From: Pseudomonas sp. CFBP 13711 | GTDB lineage: Bacteria; Pseudomonadota; Gammaproteobacteria; Pseudomonadales; Pseudomonadaceae | Reading direction: 5' to 3' | Length of the DNA: 64,000 nucleotides | NCBI RefSeq assembly: GCF_014842265.1 | Contig: NZ_JACYVI010000009.1 | Span: 101,619-165,618, forward strand | Shown here: piece by piece, positions 36,788 through 45,100 of the stretch | How the letters are laid out: each line of letters begins with the position of its first letter | Numbering within the stretch: the first letter of the stretch is position 1 | Position numbers and translations under genes: made by a program | The notes under the pieces: model-generated | What the model saw: the letters and a program-made list of their open reading frames with translations, nothing else | Told to the model about the DNA's origin: nothing | The model's database searches: none

Positions 36788-37282
36788 GCCTCGCACAGGT
36801 GCGGTTTACGACGCCCTGCCGCTGGCGCCAGGCGTAAAAACTGCTGCGATTGACTCCCAGCGCGCGGCAACAATCGTGAACGCCGTAGTGCTCGCCCAGC
36901 TCGCTGATCAGTTCGAATGATCTTTGGAGTCCGAAAGCAGGAGAGCACTGGCCTTTTTTAGGATTTCGATATCCCGGTCCTTCTGCCTTAGCAATGTCTT
37001 GAGTCGCTGTATTTCCTGTTGCTCGGCGGTAATCGCCTTGGCGCCCACAGGCGTCGCGCCTTGGCGCTCCGCACGCACCTGTTCGACCCAGCGACGCAGC
37101 GCGGTTCGGCCAATGCTGAGGTTGTCGCAGACCTCAGGGACCGATTGTCCCTCGTCCAGCACCATGGCCGCTGCTTTGAGTTTGAATTCGTTCGAGTAAG
37201 AAGTACGCATGCCCATAACACCTCGGATTTGGGCGCTATCTTAGCGCCCGATTGAGATGTCCAAAATCATTAAGCCCGTTCA
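36788..37282 (-). mobile_element. Truncated IS3-family element
   Basis: The element starts at its left end TGAACGGGCTTAATGATTTT (minus strand, from 37282). It contains a GGGCGCTA-TCT-TAGCGCCC hairpin (37231-37249), a complete orfA (36908-37216) and only the first about 40 codons of orfB (ELGEHYGVHDCCRALG, then NRSSFYAWRQRQGV). After about 36788 the orfB sequence is lost, so the right end and catalytic DDE domain are absent and it cannot move alone. The left end lies exactly at the break point of the SH3-domain pseudogene. Confidence 0.8.
36908..37216 (-). CDS. IS3-family transposase OrfA
   Basis: This 102-residue protein has an N-terminal helix-turn-helix (YSNEFKLKAAAMVLDEGQSV, PEVCDNLSIGRTALRRWVEQ) and a C-terminal leucine zipper (IQRLKTLLRQKDRDIEILKKASALL). 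This is the exact layout of IS3/IS911 OrfA, which binds the element ends and, by a -1 frameshift, joins OrfB. OrfB is cut off here, so the protein is left without a catalytic partner from this copy. Confidence 0.88.
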   Translation of the reverse strand: MGMRTSYSNEFKLKAAAMVLDEGQSVPEVCDNLSIGRTALRRWVEQVRAERQGATPVGAKAITAEQQEIQRLKTLLRQKDRDIEILKKASALLLSDSKDHSN

Positions 37283-38178
37283 TTCGTGCTCATATGAAAC
37301 GTAGAGCCAGGTGCGATCTTCCTTTTCTAAAACCACCACGGGCGCGTATTTAGGGAGGGTCATTAGCACCTCGGACTTCATCCCGCGCGCTACTCGCATG
37401 CGGACATCAGAGCCAGTTAAGAAACGTAACATCGCCTGGTTTGCCCGTCAGATTGGAGCTTATGAAGCGCCTTAGGCTTGCAAACGAATACGCTTCTGGT
37501 CTTCGCTCATTGATGTCTACTAACCCCTGTCGCACGTCTTCCCAGTGAGTCAGCACATCTAACAGGCACTATGCAAAGTAGCCACAGGTACGGTAGCCAT
37601 GTGGGCGCCCCAGAGAGCGTCGGCTTTGTATTAGCTTCAGGTCTTATATCAGCGACGTACAAGTCCCCGACCGAAACAGATTCAATCTCTCCGGCGAAAA
37701 TCTGCTCCAAGTCGCTCGCGTACGCAGGTGCATCCACGATCTCAGACGAGCGGGAGGCAAGCTCGCTTAGCAGTGCTTTGAACTTCAGCTCCCCAGGGAG
37801 CATTTGGCGGGCCAGCTCCAAGTGATCGCCCGTCAGCCAAGCCTTCGCCTGGTCAGCCAGCTGACTCAAATGATCGATCCTGCTTAAAATCCGGACTTGC
37901 TCAGCCAGAGGACCTGTTTGATTTCCCTCCATCAAGGCTCCTGCTTGGTCAGTCAGTTGGCTCATAGGATCGGCCTGCCTCCAATCTTGGACTTGCTTGG
38001 CCAAATGACTTAAATGATAACCCTTCATCCAAGCCCTAGTTTGGTCAGTCCGTTGGTTCGCGGGATGGAGCTGCCTCCAATCCCGGGCCTGCCCAGCATC
38101 TCTCCAATTTCCGCCTGATTTATAAGCTAAGCTAGAGAATACGGGGATTCCAAGGGAACCAGAGTTCGAGATGACATC
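37280..38178 (-). pseudogene. SH3-domain protein gene with 16-residue repeats, frameshifted and cut by IS3
   Basis: Three successive frames on the minus strand read as one protein. The first (about 38178-37507) has at least six imperfect 16-residue units such as HLSHLAKQVQDWRQAD, PMSQLTDQAGALMEGN, QTGPLAEQVRILSRID and HLSQLADQAKAWLTGD, then SVSVGDLYVADI and a hydrophobic PYLWLLCIVPV. The second (about 37551-37435) reads LTHWEDVRQGLVDINERRPE. The third (37432-37280) is a bacterial SH3 fragment, GSDVRMRVARGMKSEVLMTL then PKYAPVVVLEKEDRTWLYV. The stop TGA is the first base triplet of the IS3 end. The gene has no clear start and is dead. The original role, perhaps wall or periplasmic, is unknown. 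Confidence 0.6.
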
Positions 38179-38837
38179 CCTGCACTAGTTCCAGCTTTGA
38201 TTTTTTGAGTTACAGAGCTGATAATCCTTGGATAGTAATTAGGCTTCATGTGATCAGGTGGGGTGATATGGTGCTTTCAGTGCTCACTGGCGCGTCTATA
38301 TAGAGGCATACAGGGATCTATATCGGATATCCTGACCACTACAATTCGGCATACCAGAGATGGCAGTCCATCAGGCTACCCCGTCTCCCACCAGCCACAA
38401 GGAAACGAGCTCGGTTCGGGTTTAATGTCATTGGGCATCAGAGCACAAAGTTCTCGCGTAGCTGCAGCAGCATCTCTTCAACGATTCGCACTTCCACCAC
38501 CGTCGAAGTAGTCCCCGCCGGACTAGAGCCAGATAGGTGCTTTGTCGAATTATTCAGCCCACGGAACCCCAGTCACGATGGCGCTGGCCACCTTCGGTGG
38601 TGATCGCCGCCTTAGTATGGAGGAGATTTTTTATAGGCACAATTCAAGGTTCAAGGTTTTGAGCTGATGGAAATGAGCCCTTACTCCACCCCCCGATCGA
38701 TCAAACGCCTCAAGCTTATGGGGATGTGAATATCGGATCATGCCTTTTCTGCATTCATTTTCTTAACATCGCCCTCCAAGTACGTTCTAGTAATTATTCA
38801 ACCGCATAAAAATGTGTCTAAATGTTATTGAGATATA
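38179..38837. other. Gene-poor stretch between pseudogene and NRPS operon end
   Basis: About 660 bp with no gene that I can support. Short plus-strand frames (38263-38511) lack motifs. AT content rises towards the right. Confidence 0.3.
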
Positions 38838-39032
38838 TTAAATTGGAGGTAGAGTTTTTTTAAGTTCACCCTCTGTTTTTATGTTTTTTAAGGCGCGCTT
38901 TGTTTTTAATGAGGAGTGTTTGTAGTTGTTAGGCTTATCATAGTTTTTGACGATTTCTAAAGTTAAAAAAATACTCAGAGTCAGCGGAAGTGATAATGGA
39001 AGAATAAGATATTTAAAGTACGACAGCAGCAT
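38838..39032 (-). CDS. Small single-pass membrane protein
   Basis: A 64-residue protein with one hydrophobic helix (YLILPLSLPLTLSIFLTLEIV) and a basic tail (LKTKRALKNIKTEGELKK). ATG 39032 has a good GGAG 6 nt upstream. It lies 54 bp after the dehydratase gene on the same strand, so it may be the last gene of the NRPS operon, although its AT-rich sequence is unlike that operon. Function unknown. Confidence 0.45.
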   Translation of the reverse strand: MLLSYFKYLILPLSLPLTLSIFLTLEIVKNYDKPNNYKHSSLKTKRALKNIKTEGELKKTLPPI

Positions 39033-39086
39033 AAATAACTCCGTTTAGTATCCCCGGGTATCTATCACCTACCCGTCGCCATATGT

Positions 39087-40136
39087 TTAATTCGGTGTTT
39101 TCTCGAAAGGAGATTTTGAGGCGAGCCGCCCTTCCACCAAGCAATTTGCATGGAGATCCTTATCAACATTTGCGCCGGAGCAAATGACCCCGATTAATTT
39201 ACCTTTTATTTCTGCTGGGGCCGTAAGCACTGTCGCTAGTGCAATCGCGCCAGAAGGCTCGAGCACCAGCCCCATCTCCTGATATGCGAAACGCACTGCG
39301 TAAGCTACCTGATCATCATCAACGCACGATGTACCCAATGCGTTGAATTCAGACAAATTCAAGAGCAGCCTGCTAGGCATCGCCGTCAACAGTGCGTCGC
39401 AAATTGATCCACATGTGGCAATATTTCGCTCGGGAAGCTCGAAGCGACGAGCACGCCCAACTCGGTCGTAACCTATTGGTTCAACCGCAATAATTGAGCA
39501 CTGCTGCTCTGCGTGGCCGGCGGCAATGCAGCTGCCCGCTACTAACCCCCCTCCCCCACAGGGCACAAATATATGCTCCAGGGCGTAGCCCTTTGCCTGC
39601 ACGCTATCGATTAACTCCAGGGCTACGGTGGCTTGGCCCGCAATCACATCGGCATTGTCGAATGAGGGGATTAGCAGGGCTCGTTTCGTTGTACAAAGTT
39701 GCTCAGCGATTGCATTACGATCATCACGGCCTCGGTCATAGAACACGACGCCAGCACCGGCTTCTCGTACTTTTGCCAGTTTGATCGCAGGGCTGTCATG
39801 AGGCATAACGACGGTAACGGGTATCGACATAAGCTTGCCTGCCATCGCGACGCCTATAGCATGATTGCCGGAAGAATAGGCCACTACCTCTCTGGGGCGT
39901 TGCTCTTGTGCCAGGAGCGCGTTAAGTGCACCACGAAACTTGAATGATCCGCCGCTCTGCAATGACTCTGCCTTGACCATAACCTTAGCGCCGACGGCCA
40001 GATTCAGTGCGTGTGACTCAAGTACCGGGGTATGCAGGATGAAGCCCTCCAGACGGCGCGCAGCGCGGTGAACGGCAGCAAGGTCAAGTGCTGATGACCA
40101 GCGCGCGCCCCCAGCTTGCAGATTAGTCACTGTCAT
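39087..40136 (-). CDS. PLP-dependent serine/threonine dehydratase-fold enzyme
   Basis: This fold-type II PLP enzyme is about 349 residues long. GGSFKFRGALNAL holds the PLP lysine, SSGNHAIGVAMAG is the substrate/PLP loop, and PCGGGGLVAGS is the phosphate-binding glycine loop. The family includes threonine and serine ammonia-lyases, serine racemase and threo-3-hydroxyaspartate ammonia-lyase. The last is of interest because the NRPS has a predicted Asn/Asp beta-hydroxylase. It could instead supply or remove a serine-derived precursor for diaminopropionate. ATG 40136 (GGTGAG upstream) or GTG 40148 is the start. It is the last clear biosynthetic gene in the operon. The exact reaction is not readable. 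Confidence 0.8.
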   Translation of the reverse strand: MTVTNLQAGGARWSSALDLAAVHRAARRLEGFILHTPVLESHALNLAVGAKVMVKAESLQSGGSFKFRGALNALLAQEQRPREVVAYSSGNHAIGVAMAGKLMSIPVTVVMPHDSPAIKLAKVREAGAGVVFYDRGRDDRNAIAEQLCTTKRALLIPSFDNADVIAGQATVALELIDSVQAKGYALEHIFVPCGGGGLVAGSCIAAGHAEQQCSIIAVEPIGYDRVGRARRFELPERNIATCGSICDALLTAMPSRLLLNLSEFNALGTSCVDDDQVAYAVRFAYQEMGLVLEPSGAIALATVLTAPAEIKGKLIGVICSGANVDKDLHANCLVEGRLASKSPFEKTPN

Positions 40137-40141
40137 CAGGC

Positions 40142-41158
40142 TCACCACCGTGCGGTACTGGCAAAAAAGTTATCTATTTCTACGGCAGCCCCATTCGCGC
40201 GTGCAGCCTTCAGCACGAAGTTACCAAGTGCGATGTCCAGCACGCCAAGGCCAAATGGGGAAAAGATGCGCGCCCGATCAGGGTCAGGTAACAGGCGCTG
40301 AGTCAGCACGTCATGCAACGTGCCGGCGACAAACGCCCGGTTGCCGGTCTTTATCTCAGCGAGGTGCGGTGACGTATTCGCTTTTAAACAATGATCGACA
40401 TCGTCCAGCACATTTTGCGCGGCTAAGATCAAGGCGGGGTCTATATCGCGCAGCGAGATGTTCAATACCGTCGGGGCATGGGCGAACAGGCCGGGCTCTA
40501 TCAAGTACGGCGATGCGGCCGTCGTCGCCAAAACAATCAGTTGCGCGTGCTCACAGCTTGCCCGTGCATCGTCGACTGCATAGGCCGCTTGCCCGCCCTT
40601 TTCATTCACCCATTGGGCAAAGCGGTCGGCATCCTGCGCCCTCAGGTCATGAATCGCGATCTCCTTCGCCGACCAACCATCGGCGAACAGGTAATCGAGT
40701 GTTTGGCGGGCGATCACCCCTGCCCCGATAATGCCGATCTTGCGCACGCTGCGACTACCGTGGGTTAGCGCCCCGGCCCCAAGCGCGGCCGAGGCGGCGG
40801 TGCGGTGTGCGCTGATCAAGGAGGCCTCTAGGAGCGCTCGTGGGTAGCCGGTTGCGAAGTTATTGAGTATCAGCACTGCTGAGGCGCGCTGAAGGTTGTG
40901 CTGGATGTTTCCCGGAAAGCTGGAAATCCACTTCAATCCAGCGGTGTCGACGTCGCCTGCGAGGTACGCGGGCAGCGCAATGATGCGAGCGTCTGGTTTT
41001 TGTGCAAACCGCAGGAAGTAGCTGTCGGGGTTCACCGAATGCCCCTGGCCATGCAGTTGATAGGCGTTTGTAATCACGTCTATTACCTGATGGTGCTGTC
41101 CCAACAGAATGCCTTCGATGGCAGCTCCACTGACAATGGCAAACCCGGCGGCGCTCAT
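40142..41158 (-). CDS. sbnB: SbnB-like 2,3-diaminopropionate biosynthesis dehydrogenase
   Basis: This 338-residue member of the ornithine cyclodeaminase/mu-crystallin family has the NAD-binding GIIGAGVIARQTLDYL (GxGxxA) at about residue 137 and FLRFAQKPDARIIALPAYL in the substrate region. In staphyloferrin B synthesis SbnB oxidises N-(1-amino-1-carboxyethyl)-L-glutamate to 2-oxoglutarate and L-2,3-diaminopropionate. It overlaps the SbnA-like gene by ATGA, and this pairing is what identifies both. A true ornithine cyclodeaminase is the alternative if read alone. Confidence 0.85.
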   Translation of the reverse strand: MSAAGFAIVSGAAIEGILLGQHHQVIDVITNAYQLHGQGHSVNPDSYFLRFAQKPDARIIALPAYLAGDVDTAGLKWISSFPGNIQHNLQRASAVLILNNFATGYPRALLEASLISAHRTAASAALGAGALTHGSRSVRKIGIIGAGVIARQTLDYLFADGWSAKEIAIHDLRAQDADRFAQWVNEKGGQAAYAVDDARASCEHAQLIVLATTAASPYLIEPGLFAHAPTVLNISLRDIDPALILAAQNVLDDVDHCLKANTSPHLAEIKTGNRAFVAGTLHDVLTQRLLPDPDRARIFSPFGLGVLDIALGNFVLKAARANGAAVEIDNFFASTARW

Positions 41159-42126
41159 GACGACAGCTCCACGGCTTGGTGTTCAGGGGCGAAATGTCGA
41201 TTGACCCACGCATCATCGTAAATGGTGTCGAGGTATTTTTCGCCCAAGTCGGGGGCAATGACTACTAAGGTGCTACCGCGTTTTATCTGCGCCGAGAGCG
41301 CGGTAATGGCCGCCAGCGTTGATCCCGATGAGCCACCCAGCAGAATGCCGTAGCGCCTAGCGACATCACGGCAGGTGGCAATCGTATCGCGCTCGTTCAC
41401 TGAAACCACAAAGTCAGCCTGGGATGCATCCAGTAGCTTGGGTTTCTGGCTGGCACCAATCCCGGGGATAAGCCGTTTTCCGGGCGATCCGTTAAAGCTG
41501 ACGGACCCGAGGGGGTCCACTGCCACCAAACGGGTGGCTGGTGAGGCTTGCTTGAATGCCTCAGCGCAGCCCATGAACGTGCCAGACGTCCCGACCCCGA
41601 TAAATAGCCATTCTGGCGCGGGAAAGGTCCGCAGTATTTCCTGGGCGGTCTGGTCGCGATGAGCCTGAGTGTTGGCAGGATGTTCGTATTGATTGAGCCA
41701 GATGCATGTCGGGTCCTCGGCGCACATCTGCCGTATGGTTTCGATACGTGTGCCCACAAAGCCCCCGTTGGCATCTCGTCCGTCGACAATAATCGTACGC
41801 CCGCCATAGGCGTGGATGGCCTTGAGATTGGCTTGTGTCGCCATGGGGTCTGTGACGCAAATGAATCCGTAGCCTTTGCTTGCGCACACACAACTCATCG
41901 CGACGCCCAGGTTGCCTGACGAGGACTCGATAAAGGTGGTCACACCGGGTATCGCCAGCCCGCGGGCTTCGGCGGCCTCGATCAACGCTATGGCCGGCTT
42001 TATCTTGATCGACCCGGTTATATGGTGCCCTTCGAGTTTCAACACGGTACGACTGCCCGGCACAAAATCCGGCAGTTCCAGAAAAACGTCACGCATGATC
42101 AGATCAAGCGAAGTATTGGTTAACAT
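41155..42126 (-). CDS. sbnA: SbnA-like 2,3-diaminopropionate biosynthesis synthase
   Basis: This 323-residue PLP enzyme of the cysteine synthase family has GHHITGSIKIKPAIALIE (PLP lysine region), ESSSGNLGVAMS (substrate loop) and GVGTSGTFMGCA (phosphate loop). SbnA couples O-phospho-L-serine and L-glutamate to N-(1-amino-1-carboxyethyl)-L-glutamate, the precursor that SbnB cleaves to diaminopropionate. ATG 42126 is chosen because AGGAGG stands 5 nt upstream; the longer frame is unlikely. It starts 52 bp after the NRPS stop. Together with SbnB it predicts that Dap is a building block of the peptide. Confidence 0.88.
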   Translation of the reverse strand: MLTNTSLDLIMRDVFLELPDFVPGSRTVLKLEGHHITGSIKIKPAIALIEAAEARGLAIPGVTTFIESSSGNLGVAMSCVCASKGYGFICVTDPMATQANLKAIHAYGGRTIIVDGRDANGGFVGTRIETIRQMCAEDPTCIWLNQYEHPANTQAHRDQTAQEILRTFPAPEWLFIGVGTSGTFMGCAEAFKQASPATRLVAVDPLGSVSFNGSPGKRLIPGIGASQKPKLLDASQADFVVSVNERDTIATCRDVARRYGILLGGSSGSTLAAITALSAQIKRGSTLVVIAPDLGEKYLDTIYDDAWVNRHFAPEHQAVELSS

Positions 42127-42178
42127 GGCAACCTCCTGGTATAGCCAACAAAGTAATTGCTGCAACAGCTTGGGCAGT

Positions 42179-45100
42179 TCAGTCCTGGGTAGTGTTGTCC
42201 ATGAGTTCGCTCAGCGCGGCGGCAAGCACGCCGTTCTGCGCAAACGTAACGTCGAGCCCGTGAACATCCTCCACCTTCAGCACATCGGCCAGCGCTTGGG
42301 GGAACGCCTGTTGGATTCCGGCGACATACTCCAGATCAAGCCGTGACAACTCGACGGTCCAGAACACAGATAGCCGTTGCCCGATAAACACTGCACTGAC
42401 TTCCAAGGCCGTTTCACTGCCATTGGCGGGTGCACGTACCGCCCCACTCTCCCCTTCGGTCCTCCATAGGCGGCCGCCTTCGCCGGCATCCTGGGTACGC
42501 CCGAAATATGTGAAGGCCAGTTCCGGCGCAGGCTGCCCAGCGAGGCTGGCACGCAGTTCGGGGTCGGGGTCGTAGGTACGCAAAATCCCATAGCTGGCGG
42601 CGAGTGAGCGTGCCCGACGCAGTTGGCCGCTTATTGCGCCCAGTGCGTCTGCCGCATCTCCGTCGCGCGGCAGGCGCAAGCGCACGGCGAAGTGCGTGGT
42701 AAACCAGCCAAGACTGCGCGAGACATCCAAGTCGTCAAATAGATCACGGCCGTGGGTTTCACTCGCCAGTACCACATCAGACCAGCCGCTGGCCTGGCTC
42801 AGTGCCATGACCAGCGCTGTCAACAACACTTCCTCGATACGTGCACCGGTTCCCACCTGCGAGAGTCGACTCGACAGCGCCTCGGACAGCGGACCGCCCA
42901 GCACCTGTGTCGCGCATGCAGCGCCGGTCACGGCGCCTGCAACAGGATGGGCCGGCCCGAGGCGTGCTTGCTCCATCCAATAGGAAAAGTCCTCCCGCAG
43001 CGCGCGGGATTCCGCGAGCCCAATCAGCCGTTCCACCCAAGCACGATAACTGGCAGTGCGCGCATCTGGTTGCCAGCCCTGCGGGTTGGCCAAGGCGCGG
43101 TCCAGATCATCAAGCAGGATGCGCCATGACACACCGTCAATGATCAGGTGATGAGCGATCAGCAAAAGCCGTGGCTGAGCGCCCGTTCGCAGCGCAACGC
43201 GAAGCAGAGGGCCGTGCTCAAGGGATAGTCCGGCATTAAGCTCGGCACCCACCTGGGCCAGGGTTTCTTCCGCCAGCAATACCCGCAGTTCAAAGTGAGT
43301 ACGGCCGGTCACGTAGTGCTGCTGCCAGCTACCGTCCGCGCTTCGGCGGAAACGCAGCCGCAGGGCATCATGGCACTGCGTGACCTTATCCAATGCGCTG
43401 TGGACCTGGTGCTCATCAAGCACCTGGTCGGTGCCGAGCAAGATGGATTGATTCCAATGCTGAGGCCGTGGCAGGTCACGTTGCAGAAACTCGGCTTGGA
43501 TGGGCGACAATGGGCAGCTTCCGTCCGCCGCCCGCTCCTCGCTGGCGTTACGCACCGCAGTGGCCACTGCGGCTAGCTCGGCAATCGTCTGGTTCTGGAA
43601 CACCTGTTTGGGGGACAGCAACATTCCTTCTCGCGTGGCTGCCGACACGATTTGGATAGCCAGAATCGAATCACCGCCAAGGCTGAAAAAATTATCGCGC
43701 AGGCCCACGCTAGGAAGGCCGAGTACCTTCTGCCAAACACGACTCAGGATCTCTTCGGCTCGGGTACGTGGCTGCGTGTCGTGCAAAGGCGCATCCACGC
43801 CCCCGAACAGTGGTTTGGGTAGCGCTTTACGGTCGATTTTACCATTGAGCGTCAAGGGCAGATGATCGAGGACCGTGATGCTGTGGGGCACCATGAAATC
43901 CGGCAGATGTTCGCCTATACGGTCCCGAAGCCGTTGCATGATTGGCTGCATTGCCCGGTTGCGCAGCGGTTCGTTGGCGCCTGGCCCACGCCCTACGGAC
44001 GCAGGCCAGCTGGCTAGTACGGGTTGAAACAGCAGGTCGAGCAAAAACGGCTTGCCCTCGATAAAGCGCGACTGCACCACCAAGCCATGTCGGGCGGCCA
44101 TTTGCGCAAACACATCTAGGGCCGGTGCCTGTGGCGCGGCGCCGGTATCACAGTCGATTCGGGCCGCCAGTTGGCGGTCGCGATCAAGCCTGCGGTTGGG
44201 CACGCCGGTAATGTGCAAGCTGCTCCGCCCAAGGTATTGCAAGCGTTGTTCAAGTGCGTCGGTGTCACCCCCCAGGGCGTGCCAAGGCAACGACTCAGCC
44301 GGCAGTGCAGCCTCTCCATTAAAGGTCAATGCGGCGTCGAAGCGATAGACCGTCAACTCATTCTCAAAAAAACCGCTCTTCAGCCAGGTTAGTAACCCCG
44401 GAGCACGCCGCGCAAGCACGTCATCGGCCAACAGCCGGGCAAAGAAACCGCTGGACAGGAACAACTCCTTGTCATGCGCTATGGCGCTGCTGGCCCGTGC
44501 GCGTAACTGGCCCAACGGATAATCAGCCGCATCATTGGCCGCGATGGCGGTATGGAAGACTTCCTGTAGTTCAAGGCTGCGCAGATCGCCCAGGTAAATT
44601 TGTCCCTTTGGCGCGAGTTTGCCCATGGCTTCGCGCAACACATTGATCAAGTAGGCGGAGCCGGGCAGGTACTGCACCACCGAATTGAGGACAATCAGGT
44701 CGAAGTTGCCCTCATCCAACTGAGACAATTCGTCTGCAGCCAGATGCTCAAGGCGTACGTGCTGCCAGTCAGGGCGCTGCGTGGCCAGTAGCCCTCCCAG
44801 GCGTTTCACCACAGGCTCGGAAAAGTCCAGGCCGACATAACGTTGACAGGCGCCCGCAAGCCCGAACAGCACCATCCCAGTACCGCAACCGATTTCCAGT
44901 ACGCGCTTTGGTTTGAAGGCTTGCATGCGCGCCAAGCTTTGATCCAGCCAGTCGCGCATCTCAACCGAAGGGATCGCAAGCCCGGTAAAGCTATCGTTCC
45001 AGCCAGTTGTGTCAAAAGTCGGATCAACCGGCCCCTGGATTTCGCCCGCCACCTCGTTTTCGTAAAAGTAGTTATAGACCGAGCGCCACTCTTGCTGCCG

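Noticed and set aside
38263..38511. 82-codon plus-strand frame
   Set aside because: No ribosome binding site, no motif, in a decayed region.
16400..39000. CRISPR array or tRNA/att site in the island
   Set aside because: No regularly spaced direct repeats of 23-40 bp and no cloverleaf sequence were found by reading; the only regular repeats are the BIME units and the 48-bp coding repeats.
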